Assembly (NCBI GenBank): GCA_012512545.1
Contig: JAAZDZ010000506.1
Span: forward strand, 1 to 7,399
Reading direction: 5' to 3'
Length of the DNA: 7,399 bases
Origin: Alcaligenaceae bacterium
GTDB lineage: Bacteria > Pseudomonadota > Gammaproteobacteria > Burkholderiales > Burkholderiaceae_B
In this document: piece after piece, positions 1-6,353 of the stretch
Layout: every line of letters begins with the position of its first letter
Position numbering within the stretch: the first letter of the stretch is position 1
Notes under the pieces: model-generated
Databases searched by the model: none
Seen by the model: only the letters and a program-made list of their open reading frames with translations
Told to the model about the DNA's origin: nothing
Program-made: the position numbers and the translations under genes

Positions 1-2
1 GG

Positions 3-1037
3 CATAGTCTGGCCCTTGCCATGGAACGATGGCAGCGGGCCGGGTTGTGGGTGGTGACGCGCTCCGATCCTGAATATCCCAAGCGTCTGAAGCAACGCTT
101 GAAAACCGAATCTCCGCCAGTGCTGTTCGGAAGCGGCGATCCCTCCTTGCTGAATGCCGGCGGGGTGGCAGTGGTGGGGTCACGCAATGCGAACGAGGCT
201 GACCTTGCCTATGCTACGCAATTGGGCAGCTTGGCGGCTTCCGAAGGTATAGCCATTGTATCGGGCGGCGCGCGCGGGGTGGATGAAGCCGCGATGCGTG
301 GAGCCATGCAAAATGGCGGCCCCGTCATCGGGGTGTTGGCTGACAGTCTTTTGAGAGCGGCTACCAGTGCGAAATGGCGCCCTGGCCTGATGGCGGGCAA
401 CCTGGTTCTGGCATCGCCTTTCTACCCCGAAGCGGGCTTCAATGCCGGGAATGCGATGGCCCGGAACAAGTATATTTATTGCCTGGCGGACAGTTCTGTC
501 GTCGTGCATTCCGGGAAGAAAGGCGGAACCTTGAATGGCGCGGAAGAGAACCTCAGGAAGAACTGGGTGCCGCTATGGGTTAAACCCACTGACGATGCCG
601 GTGCAGCCAATGCGGCGTTGGTTGCAAAAGGCGGGCACTGGTGCGAGGCTGATATTCACAGCATAAGGGTGGCCGATTTGCTGTCAGCGGATAACCGCGT
701 GGCCGTGCCCGCCGGGGAAGCGCAACCCGACCTGTTCTCCATGATTGACCACGAGGCGGGCTCATACCCGGAAGCGCCTGCTGAGTTTCATGTGCAGGAA
801 GTCAGCAGCGGGGCAGCAGCGTCTTGTGAAAGTACGCCTGAAGCGCCAAGCGTCGATTTTTACCAGCTATTCATCGTTGAGCTTGCGCGGCTGGCTGCGC
901 AGCCAGTCACGCTGGAACATCTTCTGGCAAGAACAGGCTTGCACAGATCCCAGCTGAACGAATGGCTGAAGCGCGCGGTAGCGGATGGCGTTCTCATCAA
1001 ACTGAATCGTCCGGTGCGCTATCAGGCAGCGCCCTGA
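3..1037 (+). CDS. DprA/Smf-like DNA-processing family protein, 5' end outside window
   Basis: Resembles the DprA/Smf (COG0758) Rossmann-fold family, which in natural transformation binds incoming single-stranded DNA and loads RecA. Counting from the ATG at 21, a WVVTRSDPEYP segment (residues 10-20) leads into the fold. VVGSR (51-55) and SGGARGVDEAAMRGA (81-95) match the nucleotide-fold core of DprA. NAMARNKYIYCLADSSVVV (144-162) followed by KKGGT (166-170) matches the later RN...GG part. A linker of about 60 residues leads to a winged-helix-like C-terminus (about 280-335) resembling the DprA C-terminal domain. The frame is open to the window edge (HSLALA before the ATG at 21), and relatives as I recall them carry more N-terminal sequence. 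The ATG at 21 is therefore probably internal and the gene is 5'-truncated by the window. The Rossmann core is more like the stand-alone DprA-like proteins than classical competence DprA. A role in competence, recombination or phage defence cannot be settled without the upstream neighbours. Confidence 0.8.
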   Translation, partial: HSLALAMERWQRAGLWVVTRSDPEYPKRLKQRLKTESPPVLFGSGDPSLLNAGGVAVVGSRNANEADLAYATQLGSLAASEGIAIVSGGARGVDEAAMRGAMQNGGPVIGVLADSLLRAATSAKWRPGLMAGNLVLASPFYPEAGFNAGNAMARNKYIYCLADSSVVVHSGKKGGTLNGAEENLRKNWVPLWVKPTDDAGAANAALVAKGGHWCEADIHSIRVADLLSADNRVAVPAGEAQPDLFSMIDHEAGSYPEAPAEFHVQEVSSGAAASCESTPEAPSVDFYQLFIVELARLAAQPVTLEHLLARTGLHRSQLNEWLKRAVADGVLIKLNRPVRYQAAP

Positions 1038-1051
1038 TCCGGCATGGCCGG

Positions 1052-1069
1052 GTATTTGCTGGCAAATAC
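1052..1069 (+). other. Perfect hairpin after the dprA-like gene
   Basis: GTATTTGC (1052-1059) and GCAAATAC (1062-1069) are perfect complements, giving a 7-bp stem with a CTGG loop once the innermost pair opens. It lies 15 bases after the dprA-like stop. A short TTTT run (1080-1083) follows, but 10 bases away, so this is at best a poor intrinsic terminator. A second 6-bp hairpin, ATCAGG (1021-1026) with CCTGAT (1033-1038), spans the stop codon just before it. Transcript-end or processing structure is an inference. Confidence 0.35.
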
Positions 1070-1113
1070 GTTCTACTGGTTTTCGATCTGATCGGTTACG
1101 CAAGGAGAACATC

Positions 1114-1308
1114 ATGCCAGCAAAATCCAAGGCTCAGCAGAAGGCGGCGGGAGCCGCGTTATCGGCCAAGCGCGGCGATACCCGGGTGAAGGATTTACAG
1201 GGGGCATCGAAGTCCATGTATAAATCCATGATCGAGAAAGAACTGGATGAACTGGCCTCGACTTCTCATAAGGGCAAGCCCGAACATGTTGGCGACAAGA
1301 AAAAGTGA
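1114..1308 (+). CDS. DUF3008 family small basic protein
   Basis: This 64-residue protein matches the pattern I know for DUF3008. It opens with MPAKSKAQQKAAGAALSAKR (1-20), then has GASKSMYKSM (about 30-39), an acidic EKELDEL patch and a final KGKPEHV followed by lysines. It has no signal peptide or membrane segment and is strongly charged, rich in Lys and Ala, so a small cytosolic protein is likely. The family has no established function that I can state. A strong ribosome binding site, AGGAG (1103-1107), sits six bases before the ATG and fixes the start. The gene stands alone, 76 bp after the dprA-like gene and about 150 bp before the hydrolase gene. Its last codons form one arm of a long inverted repeat. 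Confidence 0.88.
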   Translation: MPAKSKAQQKAAGAALSAKRGDTRVKDLQGASKSMYKSMIEKELDELASTSHKGKPEHVGDKKK

Positions 1309-1375
1309 GGCGGCGAGGCTGGGTAAGCCTCGACTGCTGCCCGGCGGCATGAAGAAATAACTTGTTTCTTGTCGC
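1292..1375. repeat. 11-bp inverted repeat spanning the DUF3008 gene end, with an inner hairpin
   Basis: GCGACAAGAAA (1292-1302) lies inside the last codons of the DUF3008 gene. Its exact reverse complement TTTCTTGTCGC is at 1365-1375, 62 bases further on. Between them is a perfect 7-bp hairpin, CGAGGCT (1314-1320) with AGCCTCG (1326-1332) and a GGGTA loop. In RNA the two could form a branched structure enclosing the stop codon. No U-tract follows either stem. A 3'-end stabilising structure or non-canonical terminator is possible but unproven. Confidence 0.45.
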
Positions 1376-1406
1376 GGGCGGCGCCATTGTGAATAATCAC
1401 CTGAAG

Positions 1407-1424
1407 CAAGGCCACAGGGCCTTG
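1407..1424 (+). other. Hairpin in the leader of the hydrolase gene
   Basis: CAAGGCC (1407-1413) and GGCCTTG (1418-1424) form a perfect 7-bp stem with an ACAG loop, ending 34 bases before the preferred start codon of the next gene. The heptamer GGCCACA also occurs twice here (1410-1416 and 1424-1430), so alternative pairings exist. No T-tract follows, so it does not look like a classical terminator. A leader RNA structure is an inference from base pairing alone. Confidence 0.3.
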
Positions 1425-1458
1425 GCCACATCACCCATTTAACAGACAAGGGATGCCG

Positions 1459-2421
1459 ATGGAATACCACAGCAAAGACGCCGGCCTCGGCACACAAGCC
1501 GATCATGCGAGCCAGCCCAACGATACGCCGGGCCGGTCGGTCGCTGGTCAGCACGAATCAGAATACGACAGCCTGATGCCGCCGCTGCGCCTGAACCGTC
1601 GCGGTTTTCTCGCGACTTCGCTGGCGGCGGGGTTTGCAGCGGCAGCCGGGCCGGTAGCGGCGCAAACTGCCATCAAGACGGACGCGGCAGGGCTGACGGC
1701 AGGCCAGGTTCGCATCCCTGTTGAAGGGGGTTCAATCCCGGCTTACCGCGCCATGCCGGAAGGCGAAACAGGCGCGCCCGTGGTGCTGGTCATCCAGGAA
1801 ATTTTCGGTGTACACGAATACATACAGGATGTCTGCCGACGCCTGGCCCGCGAAGGTTATATGGCGATTGCCCCGGAAATGTTCGTGCGCCAGGGCGATC
1901 CGGCCCGCTATACAGAAATTCCCCGCCTGTTCAGCGAGGTGGTGAGCAAAGTACCCGATGAGCAGGTCATGTCCGACCTCGACGCGACTGTCGCCTGGGC
2001 CGGGCAAAACGGCTGCAATGTGAATCGTCTGGGCATTACCGGCTTTTGCTGGGGCGGGCGTGCAGTGTGGCTGTATGCCGCCCATAACCCGCGCCTCAAG
2101 GCGGGCGTGGCCTGGTATGGCCGCCTGGCGGGCGATACGGATGAACTGCGGCCGCGCCAACCCGTTGATGTGGTGAAAGACATCAATGCGCCCGTGCTGG
2201 GCCTGTATGGCGAACAGGACACCGGCATTCCCCTGGATACGGTCAAAGCCATGCAGACAGCCCTGGCCAAAGGCAGCGATGCGGCCAAGGCGTCGGAGTT
2301 CGTCATTTACCCCGACGCGCCCCACGCATTTCATGCAGACTACCGCCCCAGCTACCGGGCAGACGCCGCCCAGGACGGCTGGAAGCGCACCCTGGCGTGG
2401 TTCAAGCAGTATTTAAGCTGA
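1459..2421 (+). CDS. Dienelactone hydrolase family protein with Tat signal
   Basis: An alpha/beta hydrolase of the dienelactone hydrolase (DLH) family, probably exported folded to the periplasm. Numbering from the ATG at 1453, a twin-arginine motif NRRGFL (48-53) precedes a hydrophobic Ala-rich stretch ending in VAAQ (68-71), a likely signal-peptidase site. The mature domain has QEIFGV (115-120), whose Glu is conserved in DLH. The nucleophile elbow GFCWGG gives Cys199, YGEQDTG gives Asp256 and PHAFH gives His291, so the Cys-Asp-His triad is intact. The family hydrolyses enol-lactones and related esters, classically in chloroaromatic breakdown; the substrate here is unknown. Two ATGs (1453, 1459) are in frame. 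The AAGGGA at 1448-1453 is correctly spaced only for 1459, which I prefer. Even so, about 46 residues precede the Arg pair, unusually many, and an internal ATG (Met42, at 1576) just before the motif is a third option. The gene appears to be a single transcription unit. Confidence 0.88.
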   Translation: MEYHSKDAGLGTQADHASQPNDTPGRSVAGQHESEYDSLMPPLRLNRRGFLATSLAAGFAAAAGPVAAQTAIKTDAAGLTAGQVRIPVEGGSIPAYRAMPEGETGAPVVLVIQEIFGVHEYIQDVCRRLAREGYMAIAPEMFVRQGDPARYTEIPRLFSEVVSKVPDEQVMSDLDATVAWAGQNGCNVNRLGITGFCWGGRAVWLYAAHNPRLKAGVAWYGRLAGDTDELRPRQPVDVVKDINAPVLGLYGEQDTGIPLDTVKAMQTALAKGSDAAKASEFVIYPDAPHAFHADYRPSYRADAAQDGWKRTLAWFKQYLS

Positions 2422-2500
2422 TCTGCAAAGCGCAGCATTCGTATACTTACTTTTGTGCGGCCTGCGCGCGTGGGCTGAAGCTTGGCATTTTCCATTATAG

Positions 2501-2525
2501 TTATCACTGATCGTAAATGTGATAA
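2501..2525. promoter_or_regulatory. Inverted repeat and possible promoter upstream of the lacI-family gene
   Basis: TTATCAC (2501-2507) and GTGATAA (2519-2525) are perfect reverse complements separated by 11 bases, in an AT-rich stretch that contrasts with the surrounding GC-rich genes. TTATCA (2501-2506) could serve as a -35 element and AATAAT (2524-2529) as a -10 with 17-bp spacing, so a protein bound to the dyad would cover the promoter. The arms do not resemble the ACCC/AACGTT operators downstream, so if the site is real another regulator is implied. Promoter and operator roles are inferred. Confidence 0.4.
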
Positions 2526-2539
2526 TAATAAAAAATTCG

Positions 2540-2568
2540 AATCTCGCAGTAGAATAGTTGGCGAGATT
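2540..2568. repeat. 8-bp inverted repeat in the lacI-family leader
   Basis: AATCTCGC (2540-2547) and GCGAGATT (2561-2568) are perfect reverse complements with a 13-base spacer, ending 17 bases before the preferred ATG. It could be a second operator dyad or an RNA stem-loop close to the ribosome binding site (GAGAG, 2576-2580). The sequence alone does not decide between these. Confidence 0.35.
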
Positions 2569-2585
2569 GCATTGAGAGAGTGAAG

Positions 2586-3623
2586 ATGCCACAAAAAAGA
2601 ATCAGAACTGTGCGCTCTCGCACCACCTTGCGTTCCCTGGCCGCTCAATTGGGGGTACATGTCTCGACCGTTTCAAGAGTGTTGAACGGCACACCTGCGG
2701 AAGCGCGGCGTGCGGCTTCGCAGGAAGTGATTGAGCGCATCCAAAGCCTGGCCACAGAACTGAACTACCGGCCCAACAGGCAGGCCATCGGGCTTAAAAC
2801 CAGCCAGAGCCGCCTGATCGGCGTGGTGGTTCCCCGCCTGACCGACCTCGTGCTTGCCACGATTTACGAAGGCATTGATGCGGCCGCGAAAGACAGCAAA
2901 TACCTGACTTTTGTGGGCACCACGCTGGATGTCCCGGAAAGCCAGTCTGAATTTTGCGAGATGGCCCTTGACCAAAGCGTTGAGGGGCTGATCATTGGCG
3001 ACGCGCGCACCGATCATGTGAGTTATCTGGATGATCTGGCGCGCCGCAATATTCCTTTGGTTCTTGTCAGCCGCCATGCGCCATCCCATTGTTCCGTGAC
3101 CTGCGATGATGTTCTGGGCGGACGCATGGCCGCCGATCACCTGGCGGAACTGGGGCACACCCGGATCGCCCTGCTTTCGGGCGAACCCTATGCAACAACC
3201 GGCCTGGACAGAAGCGTAGGGTTCCTGCAGCGATGCAAGGAACTGGGCATTCATATTCCTTCGCAGTGGATCATCAACAGCGGCTTCGACACGCTCAGCG
3301 GGCGGGCCGTGGGTGAACGGCTTTTTTCCGGCGGCGACCTTCCCACAGCCGTTTTTGCGGTGAACGATTTTCTGGCTATCGGGCTGATGGGAGCATTGCG
3401 CGACTGCGGCCTGCAAGTCGGTCACGATGTGGCGGTTGTCGGGTTCAACGACACCCCCATTGCCGCAGAGCTTCCCATTGGCCTGACGTCCATCGGCTCT
3501 CCCATGGAAAAAATGGGTTATCGCGGAATCGAGCTGCTGTTGGAAATCATCGCTGGCGGGCAGCCGCAATCCGAACGCCTGGAACCCAAACTCTTTGTGC
3601 GCGAAAGCTCCCAGCCCCGATAG
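2586..3623 (+). CDS. LacI-family transcriptional regulator
   Basis: A 345-residue protein with the full LacI/GalR layout and usual length. The N-terminal helix-turn-helix is at about residues 13-35 (TTLRSLAAQLGV, then VSTVSRVLNG). The hinge NYRPNRQAIGLKT (60-72) follows, then a periplasmic-binding-protein-like effector domain beginning RLIGVVVP (76-83). Family landmarks include AADHLAELGHTRIALLSG (182-199), VFAVNDFLAIGLMGAL (256-271), VAVVGFNDTP (282-291) and LTSIGSPMEKMG (300-311). The recognition-helix positions equivalent to LacI Tyr17, Gln18 and Arg22 are Val26, Ser27 and Arg31. I prefer the ATG at 2586 because GAGAG (2576-2580) is five bases away. A GTG at 2580 adds two residues but lies directly against that motif. 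Two LacI-type operators follow the gene in front of the transporter genes, so it probably represses them. Ligand unknown. Its own leader lacks a copy of that operator, so autorepression through the same site is not evident. Confidence 0.93.
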   Translation: MPQKRIRTVRSRTTLRSLAAQLGVHVSTVSRVLNGTPAEARRAASQEVIERIQSLATELNYRPNRQAIGLKTSQSRLIGVVVPRLTDLVLATIYEGIDAAAKDSKYLTFVGTTLDVPESQSEFCEMALDQSVEGLIIGDARTDHVSYLDDLARRNIPLVLVSRHAPSHCSVTCDDVLGGRMAADHLAELGHTRIALLSGEPYATTGLDRSVGFLQRCKELGIHIPSQWIINSGFDTLSGRAVGERLFSGGDLPTAVFAVNDFLAIGLMGALRDCGLQVGHDVAVVGFNDTPIAAELPIGLTSIGSPMEKMGYRGIELLLEIIAGGQPQSERLEPKLFVRESSQPR

Positions 3624-3637
3624 TTTTTTTTTGAGGC

Positions 3638-3665
3638 TTTACCCAAACGTTCGGGTTTGTACTAT
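3638..3665 (+). promoter_or_regulatory. Putative sigma70 promoter of the transporter operon
   Basis: TTTACC (3638-3643) and TACTAT (3660-3665) each match four of six consensus bases and are 16 bp apart. The predicted start is near 3672, leaving a leader of about 100 nt before the first permease gene. A run of nine T (3624-3632) falls about 40-48 bases upstream of that start, where an UP-element would lie. The first operator occupies the space between -35 and -10, a classical repressor position. The boxes are weak, and I infer the promoter mainly from this agreement. Confidence 0.45.
3641..3656. promoter_or_regulatory. LacI-type operator 1
   Basis: ACCCAAACGTTCGGGT is a 16-bp near-palindrome with one mismatched pair and the central AACGTT with CpG step typical of LacI-family operators (compare the PurR consensus ACGCAAACGTTTGCGT). 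It starts 17 bp after the lacI-family stop and sits within the putative promoter spacer. Its exact reverse complement is operator 2. Recognition by the adjacent regulator is inferred from operator class and location. Confidence 0.8.
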
Positions 3666-3695
3666 CTTGTAGCGCCTTTCTGCCCTCCTTAGAAT

Positions 3696-3711
3696 ACCCG
3701 AACGTTTGGGT
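3696..3711. promoter_or_regulatory. LacI-type operator 2
   Basis: ACCCGAACGTTTGGGT is the exact reverse complement of operator 1. The centres are 55 bp apart, about five helical turns. It lies just downstream of the predicted transcription start and 62 bp before the first permease ATG. Paired sites suit cooperative binding or short DNA looping by a tetramer or by two dimers. That mechanism is inferred; the repeat itself is directly visible. Confidence 0.8.
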
Positions 3712-3773
3712 AATTTGTCTTATGCGTGGCGGGCGGGGGCCAGAGCCTCGTTAAATGTACTGGAGTGGGCTTG

Positions 3774-4649
3774 ATGGAAAATTTCTTCCAGCAAATGTTA
3801 TTTGGGCTGTCGTTAGGCAGTACCTATGCTTTGATTGCGCTTGCAATCACCCTGGTGTTCAGAGGGATGGACGTCATTAATTTCGCCCAGGGCGAATTCT
3901 TCATGGCAGGCGCTTTCCTGGGCTATGTGTTCCATGTGGACCTTGATCTGTCCATGTGGCTGGCGCTGCCACTCAGCATGGTTTCCGCTTTTATCCTGGG
4001 TTCCCTGATCGAGTGGGTCTTCCTCAGAAAGCTTGAGGACAATTCCAATGGGTTTTCCCTGCTGGTGATGACGATTGCGCTGTTCATCATGATGCGCGCC
4101 GTGGCGCAGCTGATATTCGGTTCTTCGGCCTATCGCTTTCCGGCCATGACCGATACGGTTCTCAAGTTCGGCGGAATCCAGATCAGCGCGCAGTATGTCA
4201 TCGTCATCTGCACCACCTTTGTCATCATGGCGCTGCTCTATGTCTTGTTCACCAGAACATCGCTGGGCCTGCAATTGCGGGCGGTCGCTCAGGATAAGAC
4301 TACGGCGCGCATGATGGGCATCAATGTGTCCAAGGTCAACAATATGACTTTTGGTCTGTGCTCAGTTCTGGGCGCCGTCGCGGGAATCGTGTATGTGCCC
4401 ATTGCGGTGCTTACCTTTGACATGGGCCAGCTCATTATCCTGAAAGGCTTTACCGCAGCATTGCTGGGCGGTCTGGGCCTGGTTTCGGGAGCTGTTCTGG
4501 GTGGTTTTTCGTTGGGAGTCATCGAGCAGTACGGCACTTTGCTGCTGTCGTCCGCATACAAGGATCTGGTGTCGTTTTCGATTCTGCTCCTGATCATCTT
4601 GCTCAAACCCAATGGCTTGCTTGGCAAAAAGCAGATTCAGAAAGTCTAG
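3774..4649 (+). CDS. livH: HAAT-type ABC transporter permease (LivH-like)
   Basis: First of two inner-membrane permeases of a branched-chain amino acid type (HAAT) importer, 291 residues, the usual LivH length. The N-terminal GLSLGSTYALIALAITLVFRGM (11-32) with INFAQGEFFMAGAFLG (35-50) is the LivH hallmark. Several further hydrophobic segments follow (about 62-82, 97-117, 140-160, 193-215, 228-250, 266-278). The cytoplasmic loop SLGLQLRAVAQDKTTARMMGI (163-183) should contact the ATPases. An earlier GTG at 3726 would add 16 unlike residues. I chose the ATG at 3774 because GGAG (3762-3765) is well placed and the family similarity begins there. It is the first gene of the operon behind the twin operators. 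The symbol names the family role only: substrates of HAAT systems include branched-chain amino acids, amides, urea and aromatic acids. Confidence 0.93.
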   Translation: MENFFQQMLFGLSLGSTYALIALAITLVFRGMDVINFAQGEFFMAGAFLGYVFHVDLDLSMWLALPLSMVSAFILGSLIEWVFLRKLEDNSNGFSLLVMTIALFIMMRAVAQLIFGSSAYRFPAMTDTVLKFGGIQISAQYVIVICTTFVIMALLYVLFTRTSLGLQLRAVAQDKTTARMMGINVSKVNNMTFGLCSVLGAVAGIVYVPIAVLTFDMGQLIILKGFTAALLGGLGLVSGAVLGGFSLGVIEQYGTLLLSSAYKDLVSFSILLLIILLKPNGLLGKKQIQKV

Positions 4650-4658
4650 GAGTGGGCA

Positions 4659-5591
4659 ATGCTGATCAATAAAAAAACCGGCAATCTCGTTGCCATCGCG
4701 CTTCTTGCGCTTGTTCCCCTGTTGTTGAATGACCCCTTCATTACTCACATGGGCATTCGCGCAGCGACAGCCGCCATTGTGGTCATGGGCCTGACGCTGT
4801 TCATCGGGTATACAGGGCAGATTTCCCTGGGCCACGCTGCATTCTTTGGCCTGGCCGCCTACATTTCCGGCATTCTGATGAAGTCGGGCTTCCCTTTCTT
4901 GGGGTCGGTCGCGGTAGCCACCATCGCAGTGGGCTTTCTTGGCTGCCTGGTGGGCTTGCTGGTGTTGCGCACCAGTGGTCATTACCTGGCGCTGGCCAGT
5001 ATTGCCGTGGGCGTGATTCTGCAGACCCTGGTGAAGAACAGCTCGATTACCGGCGGCCCATCCGGCCTGACCGCCGTGCCCGAGCCCAGCTTCTTCGGCT
5101 GGTCGCTCAACAGCGACATCCTGTATTACTACATGGTGTTGTTCTGCATGGTGGTGGGTTTCATCATCCTGCGCCGGATTACGGATTCACGCACAGGCGA
5201 TGCTCTGCGTTCAATCGCGAATAACGAGCTGGCAGCTCAGAGCCTGGGTATTCCGGTCTTCAAGTACAAGGTGATTTCCTTCACCATCAGCACCATGTTT
5301 GCCGCCTTTGCGGGCACGCTGTTCGTCCATTACGACGGTTTCATCGACCCGGACAGGCTGGGGCTGCATATTTCGATCTTCTTTTTCGTGATGGCGTTCA
5401 TCGGTGGTATCGGCAACTTGTACGGCTCGATCATCGGCGCGTTTGCCATCACCATTCTTGAAGAATATTCACAAGGTTTTGGCAGCTATAACGTGCTTGT
5501 ATATGGCGCATTGCTGGCCGTGGTGATTCTTTTCCTGCCCAAGGGCCTGTCTGACCTGCCCAATGCAATCCAACGCTGGAGGGCCAGATAA
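4659..5591 (+). CDS. livM: HAAT-type ABC transporter permease (LivM-like)
   Basis: Second permease, 310 residues, pairing with the LivH-like protein to form the transmembrane channel. Family marks are GYTGQISLGHAAFFGLAAY (50-68), RTSGHYLALASIAVG (104-118), TGGPSGL (131-137), the coupling loop SRTGDALRSIANNELAAQSLGI (177-198) and MAFIGGIGNLYGSIIGA (245-261). Hydrophobic segments run through most of the length, with a first one near residues 9-23 that may be a membrane anchor. The start is firm: AGGAG (4648-4652) overlaps the stop codon of the preceding gene and lies six bases before the ATG. The gap to livH is 9 bp. The stop TAA overlaps the next ATG as TAATG, implying translational coupling. 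Confidence 0.93.
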   Translation: MLINKKTGNLVAIALLALVPLLLNDPFITHMGIRAATAAIVVMGLTLFIGYTGQISLGHAAFFGLAAYISGILMKSGFPFLGSVAVATIAVGFLGCLVGLLVLRTSGHYLALASIAVGVILQTLVKNSSITGGPSGLTAVPEPSFFGWSLNSDILYYYMVLFCMVVGFIILRRITDSRTGDALRSIANNELAAQSLGIPVFKYKVISFTISTMFAAFAGTLFVHYDGFIDPDRLGLHISIFFFVMAFIGGIGNLYGSIIGAFAITILEEYSQGFGSYNVLVYGALLAVVILFLPKGLSDLPNAIQRWRAR

Positions 5592-6352
5592 TGACTTTGT
5601 CAGTACAGAACGTTTCCCTGCGGTTTGGCGGCGTCAGCGCGCTGACCCAGGTGTCATTTGACATCGAAGAAGGCAAGGTGACCGGGCTGATCGGGCCCAA
5701 CGGCGCGGGCAAGACTTCTTTGTTCAACGTGGTCAGCGGCATCTATACGCCAACGTCTGGAAAAGTGCTCTACAAAGAGCACGAAATCAGCAAGATGCGT
5801 CTGGACCAGATCAACCGGCTGGGCGTGGCGCGCACTTTTCAGAACATCATGGTGTTCCCTGACCTCACGCTGGTCGAGAACGTCATGATTGGCAGGCAAA
5901 GCCGCACCAAGGCCGGTGTGCTGTCATCCATTCTGCGCACCCCCAGGGAGCGCGAAGAGCGCAAAGAAGCCGAGCGGCGTTGTATCGAACTGCTTTCCTA
6001 TGTGGGGCTGGATGCGAAAAAGGATGAGCTGGCGAAAAACCTTCCCTACGGGGAACAGCGCCAGCTTGATATTGCGCGTGCCCTGGCGACCGACCCGCAA
6101 GTGCTGCTGCTGGATGAGCCCGCGGCCGGTCTGAATCTGCAGGAGCGCGTCGCACTCAAGGCCCTGATCAAGCGGCTGAACGAGATGGACTACACCATCG
6201 TGCTGATTGAGCACGATGTGAAGCTGGTCATGGATCTTTGCAGCCGGATCGTGGTTCTGGAATACGGCAACAAGATTTCCGAAGGCGATCCGCAACAGGT
6301 TCAGAGCGACCCCAAAGTGATTGCTGCATATCTGGGTAGCGGGGGCGAATGA
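5591..6352 (+). CDS. livG: HAAT-type ABC transporter ATPase (LivG-like)
   Basis: Cytoplasmic ATP-binding subunit of 253 residues. Walker A is GPNGAGKT (35-42), the Q-loop Gln is in RTFQN (81-85), Walker B is VLLLDEP (171-177) with Glu176 as catalytic base, and the H-loop His is His208 in LIEHDV. The signature is YGEQRQ (153-158) rather than LSGGQ, which is normal for LivG proteins. The LivG-specific insert between Q-loop and signature is present (about 103-130, rich in Arg and Glu). The C-terminus ends DPKVIAAYLG, also typical. GGAGGG (5578-5583) seven bases upstream supports the ATG, which overlaps the livM stop. Should pair with the LivF-like ATPase as a heterodimer. Confidence 0.95.
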   Translation: MTLSVQNVSLRFGGVSALTQVSFDIEEGKVTGLIGPNGAGKTSLFNVVSGIYTPTSGKVLYKEHEISKMRLDQINRLGVARTFQNIMVFPDLTLVENVMIGRQSRTKAGVLSSILRTPREREERKEAERRCIELLSYVGLDAKKDELAKNLPYGEQRQLDIARALATDPQVLLLDEPAAGLNLQERVALKALIKRLNEMDYTIVLIEHDVKLVMDLCSRIVVLEYGNKISEGDPQQVQSDPKVIAAYLGSGGE

Positions 6353-6353
6353 C

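Noticed and set aside
2422..2450. Possible terminator after the hydrolase gene: CTGC/GCAG hairpin followed by a T-rich stretch.
   Set aside because: The stem is only 4 bp and the T residues are interrupted; too weak to call.
2673..3569. A 298-codon open frame on the minus strand inside the lacI-family gene, and similar long minus-strand frames elsewhere (for example 1732-2334 and 4362-4982).
   Set aside because: They lie opposite well-supported genes, have no recognisable domains and read as low-complexity Gln/His/Arg-rich translations typical of antisense shadows in GC-rich coding DNA.
3624..3632. Run of nine T directly after the lacI-family stop codon, suggesting an intrinsic terminator.
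   Set aside because: No GC-rich hairpin precedes it; only a 4-bp pairing can be drawn. Its position suits an AT-rich element upstream of the transporter promoter better.
3726..3773. GTG at 3726 as start of the LivH-like permease.
   Set aside because: It adds 16 residues without family similarity and lacks a better ribosome binding site than the ATG at 3774.
3762..4657. Shared nonamer GGAGTGGGC before both permease starts (3762-3770 and 4649-4657).
   Set aside because: It contains the ribosome binding site in both cases and is short; a coincidence around a constrained motif is the simpler explanation.
5604..5619. GAACGTTT core inside the start of livG resembling the LacI-type operator.
   Set aside because: Only the eight central bases match; the ACCC and GGGT flanks are absent and the site is within coding sequence.
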